Source: Metabacillus niabensis
GTDB taxonomy: Bacteria > Bacillota > Bacilli > Bacillales > Bacillaceae
NCBI RefSeq assembly: GCF_020524345.1
Contig: NZ_JAIVLH010000004.1
Location: 209,534-273,533 of the forward strand
Direction: 5' to 3'
Length of the DNA stretch: 64,000 nt
The notes beneath the pieces are model-generated. The model saw nothing but the letters and a program-made list of their open reading frames with translations. It ran no database searches and had not been told where the DNA came from. This document shows positions 1 to 8,199 of this stretch, piece by piece. Numbering within the stretch: position 1 is the stretch's first letter; each line of letters starts with the position of its first letter. The translations under genes and the position numbers were made by a program.

Positions 1-341
1 AAAAAGACATCCAAATTGTCAATGTTAAAAACAATGGAATTCTTTCATGTCTTCCAAATGATGTTTCAGTAGAAGTTAATTGTGTCATAGATGCTGAAGG
101 TGCAACACCTTTACAGTTAAAAACAGCATTACCTCCCCATATTCGTGGTTTATTACAAATGGTAAAAGCATATGAGGAACTTACCGTTGAAGCAGCAGTT
201 CGTGGCGATTATCATTCAGGATTGCAAGCATTAACGATTCATCCTCTTGTTGGGTCTGCAGAATTAGCGAAAAGGGTTTTTAGCGATATATTAAATGAAA
301 ATAAGGAATTTCTTCCTCAATTTAGTAGATACAAAGAGTAG
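1..341 (+). CDS. 6-phospho-beta-glucosidase (GH4), C-terminal part only
   Basis: The window opens inside this gene; the reading frame is open from base 3 to the stop at 339-341. The visible 112 residues match the C-terminal end of NAD- and metal-dependent family 4 glycosidases (LicH/CelF type), with the segment ending in PPHIRGLLQMVKAYEELTVEAA followed by the LTIHPLVGS stretch seen in that family. Such enzymes split phosphorylated disaccharides after PTS uptake. The catalytic N-terminal NAD-binding half lies outside the window, so substrate preference cannot be judged. A deacetylase gene follows after 17 bases, probably in the same transcript. Confidence 0.8.
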   Translation, partial: KDIQIVNVKNNGILSCLPNDVSVEVNCVIDAEGATPLQLKTALPPHIRGLLQMVKAYEELTVEAAVRGDYHSGLQALTIHPLVGSAELAKRVFSDILNENKEFLPQFSRYKE

Positions 342-358
342 GAAATGGAGGAATAAAG

Positions 359-1483
359 ATGGGATATAAATCGATAGAAAAAGGAAATCCAACGATAAAT
401 GCATGTGCATTCACATTTGATGATGGTCCTAGTAAACAACCATTAGAAGCATGGTTGGACGCACTTGAACAATTTTCAGTGTCAGGAACATTTTTTTTTA
501 CAGGTGAGTGGATTGACAAACATCCTGATAAGGCAACTATGTTGATATCGCGGGGGCATGAACTTGCATCGCATTCCTATTATCATCGCAGAATGTCAGA
601 ACTATCAGAAGAGGTATTTTTGGAAGAATTAAAGGAAACAGAACTGGCCTATCAAGAAGCAACAGGACAGCCAAGCCCGAACTTTTTCCGTTTTCCTTAT
701 CTAAATTTTAATGAAGAAAACCTACGTTGGCTTTCGAAATGGGGTTATTACAGCATTACAGGAAATGACACAGGTGATTGGGCAGGTCTTCCTGCACAAA
801 AAATAGTCGATAATGGCTCAGTGTTTCTTTATAATGGTTCAATTCTCGTTCTGCATAGCAATGATATTACGAAAGAAACTCCAGTTGCACTAAAACAGCT
901 AATACGCCGCGCTCTGAATAGGGGATTAAAACCAGTAAAAATATCTGATTTATTAGAAGGTGTCGGTATTACTCCAGAATATCGATCATGGAAAATTTCA
1001 ATTGAAGTTCCTGATTTACACTCTATACCTTTACATGAGTGGACAATTATACAAAGCTCACAAGATAGACAAAAACTGGCAGCTGAATCATTAGAATGGG
1101 GACTAGACAAAATTCCTTCTGGAAATGGTGCAGAAAGTCAGTGGATTCAGCATTTAACAGAGCCCTTGAAAGCAAATAAAATTGTTGAGGATAGAGAGTT
1201 GTTTTCAGGGCAATTAAAGGAAGACGAGTATTGGGGATATGCACGTTTTGGTGTAAATAAAGAGGAATTAGTATTATTAGATTTTGGATTTAGGGAAGCA
1301 CAAGCTGATACTTTAGTTGATTTGCTGCGTCGGGCCGCAAATCTAGCTGAAAAAGTAGGATGTTCAAGCATTGTCGCACGACAAGACATGCGAAGAATTT
1401 ATAAAATGTGTCAACAGATGGGATGGAATTCAAAGATAGAAGTTGATGAGTTTTTAATGGCAGGGCAATTAATTGAAAGGTAG
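359..1483 (+). CDS. Cytosolic NodB-type deacetylase with an extra C-terminal domain
   Basis: Residues about 14-205 form a NodB-homology (CE4) domain. TFDDGP at residues 19-24 carries the catalytic Asp pair, HELASHSYYH gives the metal-binding His-x3-His site, FRFPY is the arginine motif, NDTGDW the aspartate/tryptophan motif, and LVLHSND holds the late catalytic His. There is no signal peptide or membrane anchor, unlike most Bacillus peptidoglycan deacetylases. Residues about 215-374 form a second domain that I cannot assign with certainty; its alternating pattern resembles an acetyltransferase-like fold. A GGAGG site precedes the ATG. The position 17 bases after a GH4 phospho-glycosidase gene suggests an intracellular, possibly phosphorylated, N-acetylated sugar as substrate. 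That is inference. Confidence 0.75.
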   Translation: MGYKSIEKGNPTINACAFTFDDGPSKQPLEAWLDALEQFSVSGTFFFTGEWIDKHPDKATMLISRGHELASHSYYHRRMSELSEEVFLEELKETELAYQEATGQPSPNFFRFPYLNFNEENLRWLSKWGYYSITGNDTGDWAGLPAQKIVDNGSVFLYNGSILVLHSNDITKETPVALKQLIRRALNRGLKPVKISDLLEGVGITPEYRSWKISIEVPDLHSIPLHEWTIIQSSQDRQKLAAESLEWGLDKIPSGNGAESQWIQHLTEPLKANKIVEDRELFSGQLKEDEYWGYARFGVNKEELVLLDFGFREAQADTLVDLLRRAANLAEKVGCSSIVARQDMRRIYKMCQQMGWNSKIEVDEFLMAGQLIER

Positions 1484-1530
1484 TATTGCAACGTTAATAT
1501 GCCGTCAGAAATATAATTGCAGGTATCTGT

Positions 1531-1560
1531 AGTACCCCACTAAAGAGGGGTATTATTTTT
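1531..1560 (+). terminator. Intrinsic terminator after the deacetylase gene
   Basis: A TACCCC/GGGGTA stem with a short A-rich loop is followed by a T-rich run. It ends the GH4/deacetylase transcript. Confidence 0.75.
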
Positions 1561-1583
1561 TGTGAAAAATTAAGAACATATGT

Positions 1584-1612
1584 TTGATTGTGTGGTTCCT
1601 GTATGGTATGAT
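1584..1612 (+). promoter_or_regulatory. Sigma-A type promoter of the VOC gene
   Basis: TTGATT at 1584-1589 and TATGAT at 1607-1612 are separated by exactly 17 bases, upstream of the AAGGAG site and ATG of the VOC gene. Confidence 0.7.
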
Positions 1613-1649
1613 ATTAATGTAAAAACTATCCAATCTAAGGAGTGATCTT

Positions 1650-2054
1650 ATGGCATTGAATCCATACTTAATTTTTGATGGAAATACTCGAGAGGTGGTC
1701 CAATATTATGCAAAGGTGTTTGGACACGAGGAACCTCAATTTATGACATTCGGATCTATGCATTCCGAACATCTACCACCAGGAACAGAAGATTTAATTA
1801 TGCATACATACTTAGAGATTGCTGGTACTAAGCTGATGTTCTCTGACAATTTTCCTGGAACACCTTATCATGTAGGTAATAATATTACACTCGCTTATGT
1901 AAGCGGTGATGAGTCGGCCATCAGAGATGCATTTGAGAAGTTGAAAGCTGATGGCTCTGTACAAATGGAGTTGCAAGAGACACCGTGGAGTAAATGTTAT
2001 GGTAGTTTAACTGATAAGTATCAGATTCAATGGCAATTTAGTCACGAAGCTTAA
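1650..2054 (+). CDS. PhnB/YjdN-like VOC family protein
   Basis: This 134-residue protein has the start (LNPYLIFDGNTREVVQYYAKVFG) and overall length of PhnB-like members of the vicinal oxygen chelate superfamily, often labelled glyoxalase or 3-demethylubiquinone methyltransferase-like. The beta-alpha-beta pattern and the closing KYQIQWQF strand fit the fold. Members bind metals or small ligands, but the PhnB-like branch has no settled reaction, so none is assigned. It is a monocistronic gene with its own promoter and terminator and an AAGGAG site before the ATG. Confidence 0.8.
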   Translation: MALNPYLIFDGNTREVVQYYAKVFGHEEPQFMTFGSMHSEHLPPGTEDLIMHTYLEIAGTKLMFSDNFPGTPYHVGNNITLAYVSGDESAIRDAFEKLKADGSVQMELQETPWSKCYGSLTDKYQIQWQFSHEA

Positions 2055-2100
2055 TTGAACACGCCTTATATTTTATAAAATAGACTTTATATACGTAATC

Positions 2101-2133
2101 AAGCATTCCTTTTTGTAGAGGGATGCTTTTTTG
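2101..2133 (+). terminator. Intrinsic terminator after the VOC gene
   Basis: AAGCATTCCT pairs with AGGGATGCTT (one wobble pair) around a short loop and runs into a T-tract. Confidence 0.8.
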
Positions 2134-2176
2134 TTTTATCCAATAACAATAACAATTAAAATAAAAGCAATAATTT

Positions 2177-2209
2177 TTTATTGAGAAACAATAAAGTTTA
2201 TGTTAAATT
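2177..2209 (+). promoter_or_regulatory. Promoter with perfect inverted repeat TTTATTG-N5-CAATAAA
   Basis: TTTATTG (2177-2183) and CAATAAA (2189-2195) form a perfect 7-base inverted repeat over a possible -35 (TTGAGA, 2181-2186), with a weak TAAATT -10 seventeen bases on. The same repeat in the same promoter position occurs at 37428-37446 before the DUF2975/HTH gene pair. It is therefore a likely operator for a small regulator of that type, perhaps the one encoded at 37985. Confidence 0.55.
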
Positions 2210-2328
2210 CTAAATAGGAAAATATAAGCAGGGACTTTTAGGAAAGTTAACAATTTCTTTAATGTGGAAAACCAGTCTAACGATGGTAAACCCTTCTTAT
2301 ATGGAAAAAACCTTTGGAGGTAAAAATC

Positions 2329-3129
2329 ATGAAAGCATTTAAACAACTTGTTCATTTTGGGTGGGAGCAAGCCTTATCATGTTTATTTCCCGTTGTCATT
2401 TTTGCATCTTTGGCTATAACAAAGTTTATACCTCTTCCTATTCTGCCAAGATATGACTGGCTTCTTATTATTTGCCTTTTCATGCAGTGGGTGATGGTGC
2501 GTTCTGGACTTGAAACACGTGATGAACTTAAGGTAATTACATTGTTCCATATTATTGGTCTTGCTCTTGAGCTTTTTAAAGTACATATGGGTTCGTGGTC
2601 TTATCCGGAGGATGGATTTTCCAAAGTGTTTGGGGTGCCATTGTACAGTGGCTTCATGTACGCAAGTGTAGCGAGTTATCTTTGCCAGGCGTGGAGAAGG
2701 CTGAAGGTTAAACTGATAAAGTGGCCGCCGTTTATACTCGTTGTTCCTCTTGCAGCTGCGATTTATTTGAATTTTTTCACCCATCATTTCTGGATTGATA
2801 TCCGCTGGTGGTTATCGGGACTTGTCATAATCGTCTTTTTTCGAACAATGGTCATATACGAAGTAAATGGTTCTCGGTATCGTATGCCACTAGCGCTATC
2901 TTTTGTCCTCATCGGCTTTTTTATTTGGATTGCCGAAAACATCGCAACATTTTTCGGAGCATGGGAATACCCAAACCAAACAGAAGCATGGAGTCTAGTC
3001 CACCTAGGAAAAGTAAGCTCATGGCTACTACTTGTCATCGTTAGCTTTCTTATCGTAGCAACTCTAAAAATTGTGAAGCGGGACATAGGGACAGGTACAC
3101 TGTCACAAATTGAAGAACAACAAGCCTGA
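2329..3129 (+). CDS. DUF817 family integral membrane protein
   Basis: The protein has about 266 residues and seven or eight hydrophobic segments. It has the DUF817 hallmarks: an aromatic-rich core with LFKVHMGSWSYPE, GVPLYSGFMYASV and a late AENIATFFGAWEYPNQ motif. The function of the family is unknown. The start is the ATG at 2329 because GGAGGT at 2316-2321 precedes it; an in-frame TTG at 2314 would lie before that ribosome site. It is transcribed alone, from a promoter carrying an inverted repeat shared with the DUF2975 operon. Confidence 0.8.
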   Translation: MKAFKQLVHFGWEQALSCLFPVVIFASLAITKFIPLPILPRYDWLLIICLFMQWVMVRSGLETRDELKVITLFHIIGLALELFKVHMGSWSYPEDGFSKVFGVPLYSGFMYASVASYLCQAWRRLKVKLIKWPPFILVVPLAAAIYLNFFTHHFWIDIRWWLSGLVIIVFFRTMVIYEVNGSRYRMPLALSFVLIGFFIWIAENIATFFGAWEYPNQTEAWSLVHLGKVSSWLLLVIVSFLIVATLKIVKRDIGTGTLSQIEEQQA

Positions 3130-3275
3130 CTTTTAGAAGGGGTATAAAATTCCAGAAGTGTTTATACACATTTATAGTACAATGGTTTTAAAACTACTTA
3201 AAGTTTGTGAATTTTTAACATCATGTTAAAATAAACTGTTGAATTCGTACTATAAATTGATAGGTGTTGTTAAAC

Positions 3276-4268
3276 ATGAAAAATCGGAAAGTGTGGCTGC
3301 TGATCGCTAGTATGCTAGTAGTGTGTTTTAGTGCTTACTTCTTTCTTTCTGACTCCGAAGAATCGAAACAGGGTATTGTCGAAACAGTAAATGTGAGTAA
3401 AAACTCTAATGAAAAAATAGATGAGTCTTTAACTGAAAAAGAATCTGATCCTGAGGATGCGGAAATGGTTGAGGATGTCACAGTCGAAATGGCTGAGAGT
3501 GAACAGGAAGAAGTTGTAGACGGAGAGACTGAAGAAACAAAAACGGAAGGCTTTAGAGAGAAGGTTAAGGGAGTAGTAGAAGGTGTTATTAAATTATTTG
3601 AAAAAGATCTAAAAGTTGTCGCAATAGGTGATTCTCTCACTCAAGGTGTTGGAGATGAAACAGAAAATGGCGGCTATGTGGGGATCTTAAATAATACGTT
3701 CAAAGAAAATAATATTAGTGTTACCATTGAAAACTATGGCAAACGAGGAAATCGTACAGATCAATTATTAAAACGTCTTGAAAAAAAAGAAATTGAAACG
3801 TCAATTAAAAAAGCAGATATTGTATTAATAACAATAGGTGCCAATGATATTATGAAAATTGTAAGAAATAATATTATGAATCTTCAATTAGATCTCTTTG
3901 ATCAAGCAAAAATAACATATCTTGAGAGATTAACAGCTATTCTTCAAAGGATTAATGAAATAAATCCAGATACCAAAATATATTTAATCGGTTTTTATAA
4001 CCCCTTTGATCGTTATTTAGCTGAAATAGAAGAATTAGAAATGATTATCAACGATTGGAATGATTCTGGGCGATTGGTAACTGAACAATTTGAAAATGTG
4101 AATTATATTCCAATCTCAGATCTATTTATAAATTCTGATGAAGAGTTATTATCTAATGACCATTTCCACCCAAATACAAGCGGATATAAGCTGATGGCAA
4201 AGCGGATTTTAGAGAACTTGGAGGAAGTTACCGTTGAACCTGAGGTCATGGATGAGGATGGGGAATAA
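3276..4268 (+). CDS. Secreted or membrane-anchored SGNH/GDSL hydrolase (YpmR-like)
   Basis: An N-terminal hydrophobic stretch (residues about 5-23) acts as signal or anchor. A strongly acidic Glu/Asp-rich linker spans about 30-100. The SGNH hydrolase domain follows: block I GDSLTQG with the nucleophile Ser, block III GANDIM, and block V DHFHPN with the catalytic Asp/His. Likely substrates are esters or acyl groups at the cell surface. The ATG at 3276 is preferred over the GTG at 3264 because AGGTG at 3262 sits nine bases before it. The gene lies directly upstream of ilvA, as ypmR does near ilvA in B. subtilis. The long acidic linker is unusual. Confidence 0.8.
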   Translation: MKNRKVWLLIASMLVVCFSAYFFLSDSEESKQGIVETVNVSKNSNEKIDESLTEKESDPEDAEMVEDVTVEMAESEQEEVVDGETEETKTEGFREKVKGVVEGVIKLFEKDLKVVAIGDSLTQGVGDETENGGYVGILNNTFKENNISVTIENYGKRGNRTDQLLKRLEKKEIETSIKKADIVLITIGANDIMKIVRNNIMNLQLDLFDQAKITYLERLTAILQRINEINPDTKIYLIGFYNPFDRYLAEIEELEMIINDWNDSGRLVTEQFENVNYIPISDLFINSDEELLSNDHFHPNTSGYKLMAKRILENLEEVTVEPEVMDEDGE

Positions 4269-4276
4269 AAATTAGG

Positions 4277-4300
4277 ACTTGGCGATAAGCCAAGTTTTTC
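4277..4300 (+). terminator. Intrinsic terminator after the SGNH hydrolase gene
   Basis: A perfect ACTTGGC/GCCAAGT stem with a five-base loop is followed by TTTTT. Confidence 0.85.
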
Positions 4301-4380
4301 TATTTATTACGAGCTAAATAATCATAATGCTTCACTCAACTGAACATCCTAAGAAGAGCATGTAAGCTTAGGAGGAGTTT

Positions 4381-5598
4381 TTGTTGAATGTAGATGATGT
4401 ATTAGTTGCCAGGGAAAAGTTGAAAGGCATTGTTCATACGACACCGCTTGACTATTCACATACATTTAGTCATCTTTCGCAAAATGAAGTGTATTTAAAG
4501 CTGGAAAATCTTCAGAAAACGGGGTCATTCAAAGTAAGAGGGTCTTATAATAAATTAACTTCTTTAACAAAGGAGGATTTAAGTAAGGGAGTTGTTGCTG
4601 CTTCGGCTGGCAATCATGCTCAAGGTGTTGCTTACTCAAGTCAAATGTTGGGTATTCCTTGTACGATTGTGATGCCAAAGGGAGCCCCGCTTAGTAAGGT
4701 CCTTGCAACTAAGCAATATGGAGCAGAAGTTATTTTAGAAGGATCGGTGTTTGATGAAGCTCTAGCATATGCATTAGAGTATTGTGAACGAATAAATGGC
4801 ACGTTTATTCATGCGTTTGATGATGATGAAGTGATTGTTGGACAAGGAACAGTTGGTTTAGAAATACTTGAACAACTTCCTGAAGTCGATGCGATTATTT
4901 GTCCTGTTGGTGGAGGGGGCCTTATAGCCGGCGTTGCCATGACGGTGAAACAGATGAATCCGAACGTATCTGTTTACGGTGTTCAAACCCTTGCTTGTCC
5001 AAGTATGAAACAATCTTTATTACAAAACAAACCTGTCATGGTAGAAGCAACTCCAACAATGGCAGACGGAATTGCCGTAAAAAAACCAGGCAAACGAAAT
5101 TTTGACATTATTAAACAATATGTGGATGATATTGTATGTGTGGATGAAATGGAAATCGCTCGATCAATGTTAATGTTATTGGAAAGAAATAAGCTTTTAG
5201 TTGAAGGATCGGGAGCAAGCCCTGTAGCAGCTCTTTTATATGAAAAATTACATATAAAAGGAAAGAAAATAACAGCTGTTTTAAGTGGAGGAAACGTGGA
5301 TGTACATTTTATTTCAAAAATAATCGAACGCGGTCTTGTAGAAGCAGGAAGGTATGCACATTTTTCACTCACATTAAAAGATAAACCAGGAGAGCTTGAA
5401 AAGGTTCTACGCTATCTTACTGAGCTGAATGCAAATATTCAAAATGTCAATCTCCAACATATAGGCAGACATATTTATCCAGGATTTGCACAACTTGAGA
5501 TTTCCCTCGAAACAAAAAACAATGACCATATCGAACAAATACATAAAGTCTTGAAAAATAAAGGATATACTATTCGTTTAGGTTCCAGTCCCAGTTAA
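4381..5598 (+). CDS. ilvA: Threonine dehydratase (threonine ammonia-lyase) with one ACT domain
   Basis: A PLP-dependent fold-type II enzyme that converts threonine to 2-oxobutanoate, the entry to isoleucine synthesis. GSFKVRG holds the PLP lysine (K51), SAGNHAQG the substrate loop, and GGGGLIAG the phosphate-binding glycine loop. One ACT-like regulatory domain occupies residues about 325-400. At 405 residues it belongs to the short, single-ACT group. Translation starts at TTG 4381 or, with better spacing from GGAGG at 4371-4375, at the adjacent TTG 4384. The last codons lie inside a palindromic repeat, and the stop overlaps the end of the convergent NUDIX gene by four bases. Confidence 0.9.
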   Translation: MLNVDDVLVAREKLKGIVHTTPLDYSHTFSHLSQNEVYLKLENLQKTGSFKVRGSYNKLTSLTKEDLSKGVVAASAGNHAQGVAYSSQMLGIPCTIVMPKGAPLSKVLATKQYGAEVILEGSVFDEALAYALEYCERINGTFIHAFDDDEVIVGQGTVGLEILEQLPEVDAIICPVGGGGLIAGVAMTVKQMNPNVSVYGVQTLACPSMKQSLLQNKPVMVEATPTMADGIAVKKPGKRNFDIIKQYVDDIVCVDEMEIARSMLMLLERNKLLVEGSGASPVAALLYEKLHIKGKKITAVLSGGNVDVHFISKIIERGLVEAGRYAHFSLTLKDKPGELEKVLRYLTELNANIQNVNLQHIGRHIYPGFAQLEISLETKNNDHIEQIHKVLKNKGYTIRLGSSPS

Positions 5599-5613
5599 CT
5601 GGGACGAGGAACC
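5581..5613. repeat. Nested palindromic repeat at the junction of two convergent genes
   Basis: An 18-base perfect palindrome, GTCCCAGTTAACTGGGAC (5588-5605), is nested in an outer GGTTCC/GGAACC inverted repeat. It supplies the final codons and stop of both ilvA and the minus-strand NUDIX gene. It could serve as a shared hairpin, and it resembles a dispersed intergenic repeat. Confidence 0.7.
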
Positions 5614-6011
5614 TGTCCCCATGGTCCGCTTAATTGTTCTACTGCAGGTATATCAGCAGGAGCCCATATTAGGGATTTGAGATTTTCTCTTTTTAACCAT
5701 AGTAAGGCGGAATGCTCATTTGCTTCGGGTTGACCGCTTACAATTTTACCTGTTATACATATCAGGTTAATGGTAGCACTTTCGTATTCATGAGTATGGT
5801 CATGGAAAAGATCAGTAACTTCGATCGTACAGTTGAGTTCTTCTTTAATTTCTCGAACTATGGCAGCAAAAATGTCTTCGTCCTTCTCTACTTTACCTCC
5901 TGGAAACTCCCACATATTTGCCATGGACATGTTTGGAGATCTTAGTGCGCATAGAATTTCATTTCGGTCATTTTCAATGATGGCCGCTACAACCTTCACA
6001 ATTTTTTTCAT
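5595..6011 (-). CDS. MutT-like NUDIX hydrolase (probable 8-oxo-dGTP diphosphatase)
   Basis: A 138-residue NUDIX protein starting MKKIVKVVAAII. The box GGKVEKDEDIFAAIVREIKEEL matches G-x5-E-x7-REUxEE, and WEFPGGK just before it is typical of the MutT group, which removes oxidised nucleotides. The start at 6011 is set by GGAGG directly upstream on the minus strand; the longer open frame to 6092 would put that site inside the protein. The last residues (GQVPRPS) are encoded by the palindromic repeat shared with ilvA and are not expected to be conserved. Confidence 0.82.
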   Translation of the reverse strand: MKKIVKVVAAIIENDRNEILCALRSPNMSMANMWEFPGGKVEKDEDIFAAIVREIKEELNCTIEVTDLFHDHTHEYESATINLICITGKIVSGQPEANEHSALLWLKRENLKSLIWAPADIPAVEQLSGPWGQVPRPS

Positions 6012-6095
6012 GATCTCCTCCAAAAATGGTTTTACTTGATTATGATAACATGTAAGATGGATAGAAAAGAAGCTATTATAGAGAGGAAACATGTT

Positions 6096-6605
6096 ATGAA
6101 TATTCGAGAGGTAAGGACAAGTGAGGTTGAAAAGGTTTCACAGTTTTTATTAAAAACGATGGGAGATGTTTATCCATTTCAAATCGGAGAAGCGTCACTG
6201 AGAGATTTAACGGACATGGAATCTTTATATATAAACAGGAGTAAAGCAACTATTCTCGCGGCATTTTCAAAAGGAGAAGTAATAGGAACCATCGCTTTAC
6301 GCCCTTATGATGGAAGGATATCATTACTTAAAGATCGCTATGACTTGGACCAAACATGTGAAATCATTAAATGCTATGTTGATAAAAATGCCCGAAGACA
6401 AGGTGTTGGAACACTATTATATGAAGCAATTGAACGCTATAGCAATAAAGCAGGATATAAAATGATGTATCTACATACTCATAAATTTTTACCAGGCGGT
6501 CTTTCTTTTTGGAGAAAAAAAGGCTTTGTCGAAACACTTGATGAGTTTGATGAATGGCAGACCGTGCATTTTGAAAAAGAAGTAACTATCAACAAATATG
6601 AATAG
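6096..6605 (+). CDS. GNAT family N-acetyltransferase
   Basis: A 169-residue acetyl-CoA-dependent acetyltransferase. ARRQGVGTLLYEAIERY is the acetyl-CoA pyrophosphate-binding motif (Q/RxxGxG/A), and the closing LSFWRKKGFVE segment is the usual last strand and helix. The acceptor substrate cannot be read from sequence. The ATG at 6096 follows GAGAGG; the open frame back to 6036 overlaps the promoter region of the divergent NUDIX gene and is not needed. Confidence 0.8.
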   Translation: MNIREVRTSEVEKVSQFLLKTMGDVYPFQIGEASLRDLTDMESLYINRSKATILAAFSKGEVIGTIALRPYDGRISLLKDRYDLDQTCEIIKCYVDKNARRQGVGTLLYEAIERYSNKAGYKMMYLHTHKFLPGGLSFWRKKGFVETLDEFDEWQTVHFEKEVTINKYE

Positions 6606-6610
6606 ATATC

Positions 6611-6644
6611 ATACTCACAATTTAGTTTTTGTGAGTATTTTTTT
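6611..6644 (+). terminator. Intrinsic terminator after the GNAT gene
   Basis: ATACTCACAA pairs perfectly with TTGTGAGTAT and is followed by a run of seven T. Confidence 0.9.
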
Positions 6645-6747
6645 GTGCTGATTTAACTGTAAGTAAAAAAGAATAGTTCTTAATTATATGTTTATCCCAC
6701 AGAAAACAGTGGGTAATGAACTTACAAACAAGCATAAGGAGAGAAAA

Positions 6748-7887
6748 ATGATTGAAACTTATTTAGAAACAAAAGAACAAGAAATGTATGAACTTTTGGA
6801 ACGTATTGTGAATACAGACAGCGGAACATATGATAAAGAAGGTGTAGATGCGGTTGGTGACATCTTAATAGAAAAATTTGAAGAGATAGGAATGAATGTT
6901 AAAGTTCATTATGAAGATAAGCTGGGTAATCATTTGGAAATTAAAGCATCAAGAGATCTTGATCCTAAAATTCTAATCATTGCCCATATGGACACCGTTT
7001 TTCCAAAGGGAGAAGCGGAAAAACGTCCATTTAAAGTGATTGGTGACAAAGCATTTGGTCCTGGTGTTAATGATGAAAAAGCGAGTCATGTTCAAGTTTT
7101 ATACGCGCTGAAGGCGTTGAAGGAAGCCGGATCTGATGCATATAAAAATGTGCATATTATTTTTAACAGTGACGAAGAAATCGGTTCTCCTACCTCAAAA
7201 CCATTAATCAAACAGGTTGCTGAAAACAAACAATATTCACTTGTTGTGGAATGCTCACGCCCAAATGGAGGACTAGTAACTGAGCGCAAAGGGGTTGGAC
7301 AATTCACGCTTGACGTAAAAGGGAAAAGTGCTCATTCCGGAGTAGATCCTGAGCGGGGGAGAAGTGCCATTGAGGAAATCTCCCATAAAATTATAAAACT
7401 TCAACAGCTGAACAATTATGATGAAGGAATATCTGTAAACGTTGGGTTAGTGCAAGGGGGAACCTCGACAAATACAATTCCTTCGGTTGCGAGAGCAGAC
7501 ATCGATGTACGATTTACCAATGAACAACAGGCGGCCGATATTGTGAAGAAAATAACAGAAATTTCACAGGAGGAACATGTTTCGGGTACATTTACTAAGC
7601 TTAAAGGAGATATTAGTCGACCTCCTATGCAGAAGACAAGTGAAACTGAGCAGCTAATGAATGTTATCCATGAAGCGGCAGATGATCTTGGCATAACGAT
7701 CCGTGAGGTAAGCTCCGGTGGAGGGTCGGACGCATCTTTTACAGCAAGTGAAGGGATTCCAACAGTAGATGGAATGGGTCCAATGGGGGAGTTTTCTCAT
7801 AGTGAAAAGGAAGAGTATACGGACTTAAAGACATTCACTAAATTTACTGCATTACTTGCAAAAACGATTGAAAAATTAAGTGTATAG
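6748..7887 (+). CDS. M20 family metallopeptidase (glutamate carboxypeptidase-like)
   Basis: A 379-residue zinc amidohydrolase of the M20/CPG2 type. IAHMDTVFPKG holds the first metal-binding His and the Asp that positions it. GVNDEKASHVQ stands where most members have DDKG, a mild departure. NSDEEIGSP holds the paired catalytic and metal-binding Glu, and the late GGGSDASF and EFSHSEKEEY complete the site. The dimerisation lid spans about 185-295. It probably removes an N-terminal or acyl group from small peptides or amino acids in the cytosol. AAGGAG precedes the ATG at 6748, so the open frame from 6688 is not used. Confidence 0.82.
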   Translation: MIETYLETKEQEMYELLERIVNTDSGTYDKEGVDAVGDILIEKFEEIGMNVKVHYEDKLGNHLEIKASRDLDPKILIIAHMDTVFPKGEAEKRPFKVIGDKAFGPGVNDEKASHVQVLYALKALKEAGSDAYKNVHIIFNSDEEIGSPTSKPLIKQVAENKQYSLVVECSRPNGGLVTERKGVGQFTLDVKGKSAHSGVDPERGRSAIEEISHKIIKLQQLNNYDEGISVNVGLVQGGTSTNTIPSVARADIDVRFTNEQQAADIVKKITEISQEEHVSGTFTKLKGDISRPPMQKTSETEQLMNVIHEAADDLGITIREVSSGGGSDASFTASEGIPTVDGMGPMGEFSHSEKEEYTDLKTFTKFTALLAKTIEKLSV

Positions 7888-7940
7888 TTTTGTTTACAGT
7901 TAAGCAAGTCACAATATTTTTTCTTGTATACTATGTGTAC

Positions 7941-7976
7941 AAAAAGATCAGGATGGATACTATCCTGGTCTTTTTA
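7941..7976 (+). terminator. Intrinsic terminator after the M20 peptidase gene
   Basis: AAAGATCAGGAT pairs with ATCCTGGTCTTT around a short loop, with a T-tract. Confidence 0.85.
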
Positions 7977-8077
7977 TATGTAAGCACTCAGTAGGTAGGA
8001 GTAACTTCTTAGATATTAAATTAGAAAAGAACATGTATGATGTTATTAAAATTGGGCTTAATTGATTAAAAGTTTTA

Positions 8078-8105
8078 TTGACAAGTGACGGTATTATGTA
8101 ATACT
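8078..8105 (+). promoter_or_regulatory. Promoter of the padR/DUF1048 operon
   Basis: A consensus TTGACA -35 at 8078-8083 is followed after 16 bases by an extended -10, TG at 8097-8098 then AATACT at 8100-8105. The regulatory element at 8118-8138 lies just downstream. Confidence 0.6.
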
Positions 8106-8117
8106 ATATACTAGTAA

Positions 8118-8138
8118 TAAGTAATACTAAATATCAGT
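8118..8138 (+). promoter_or_regulatory. Shared 21-base element, copy 1 (probable PadR operator)
   Basis: This stretch matches 19 of 21 bases with 9978-9998, upstream of the ABC exporter genes. Its 3' part is an imperfect palindrome; in the second copy that part is ACTGAT-T-ATCAGT. Being next to both promoters of the island, it is the expected binding site for the PadR protein encoded here. Confidence 0.65.
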
Positions 8139-8199
8139 AGCACATAATACCTGTGATACTGAAAACAAAAAAATAGGAAATACAAGTGAGGGAAAATAG

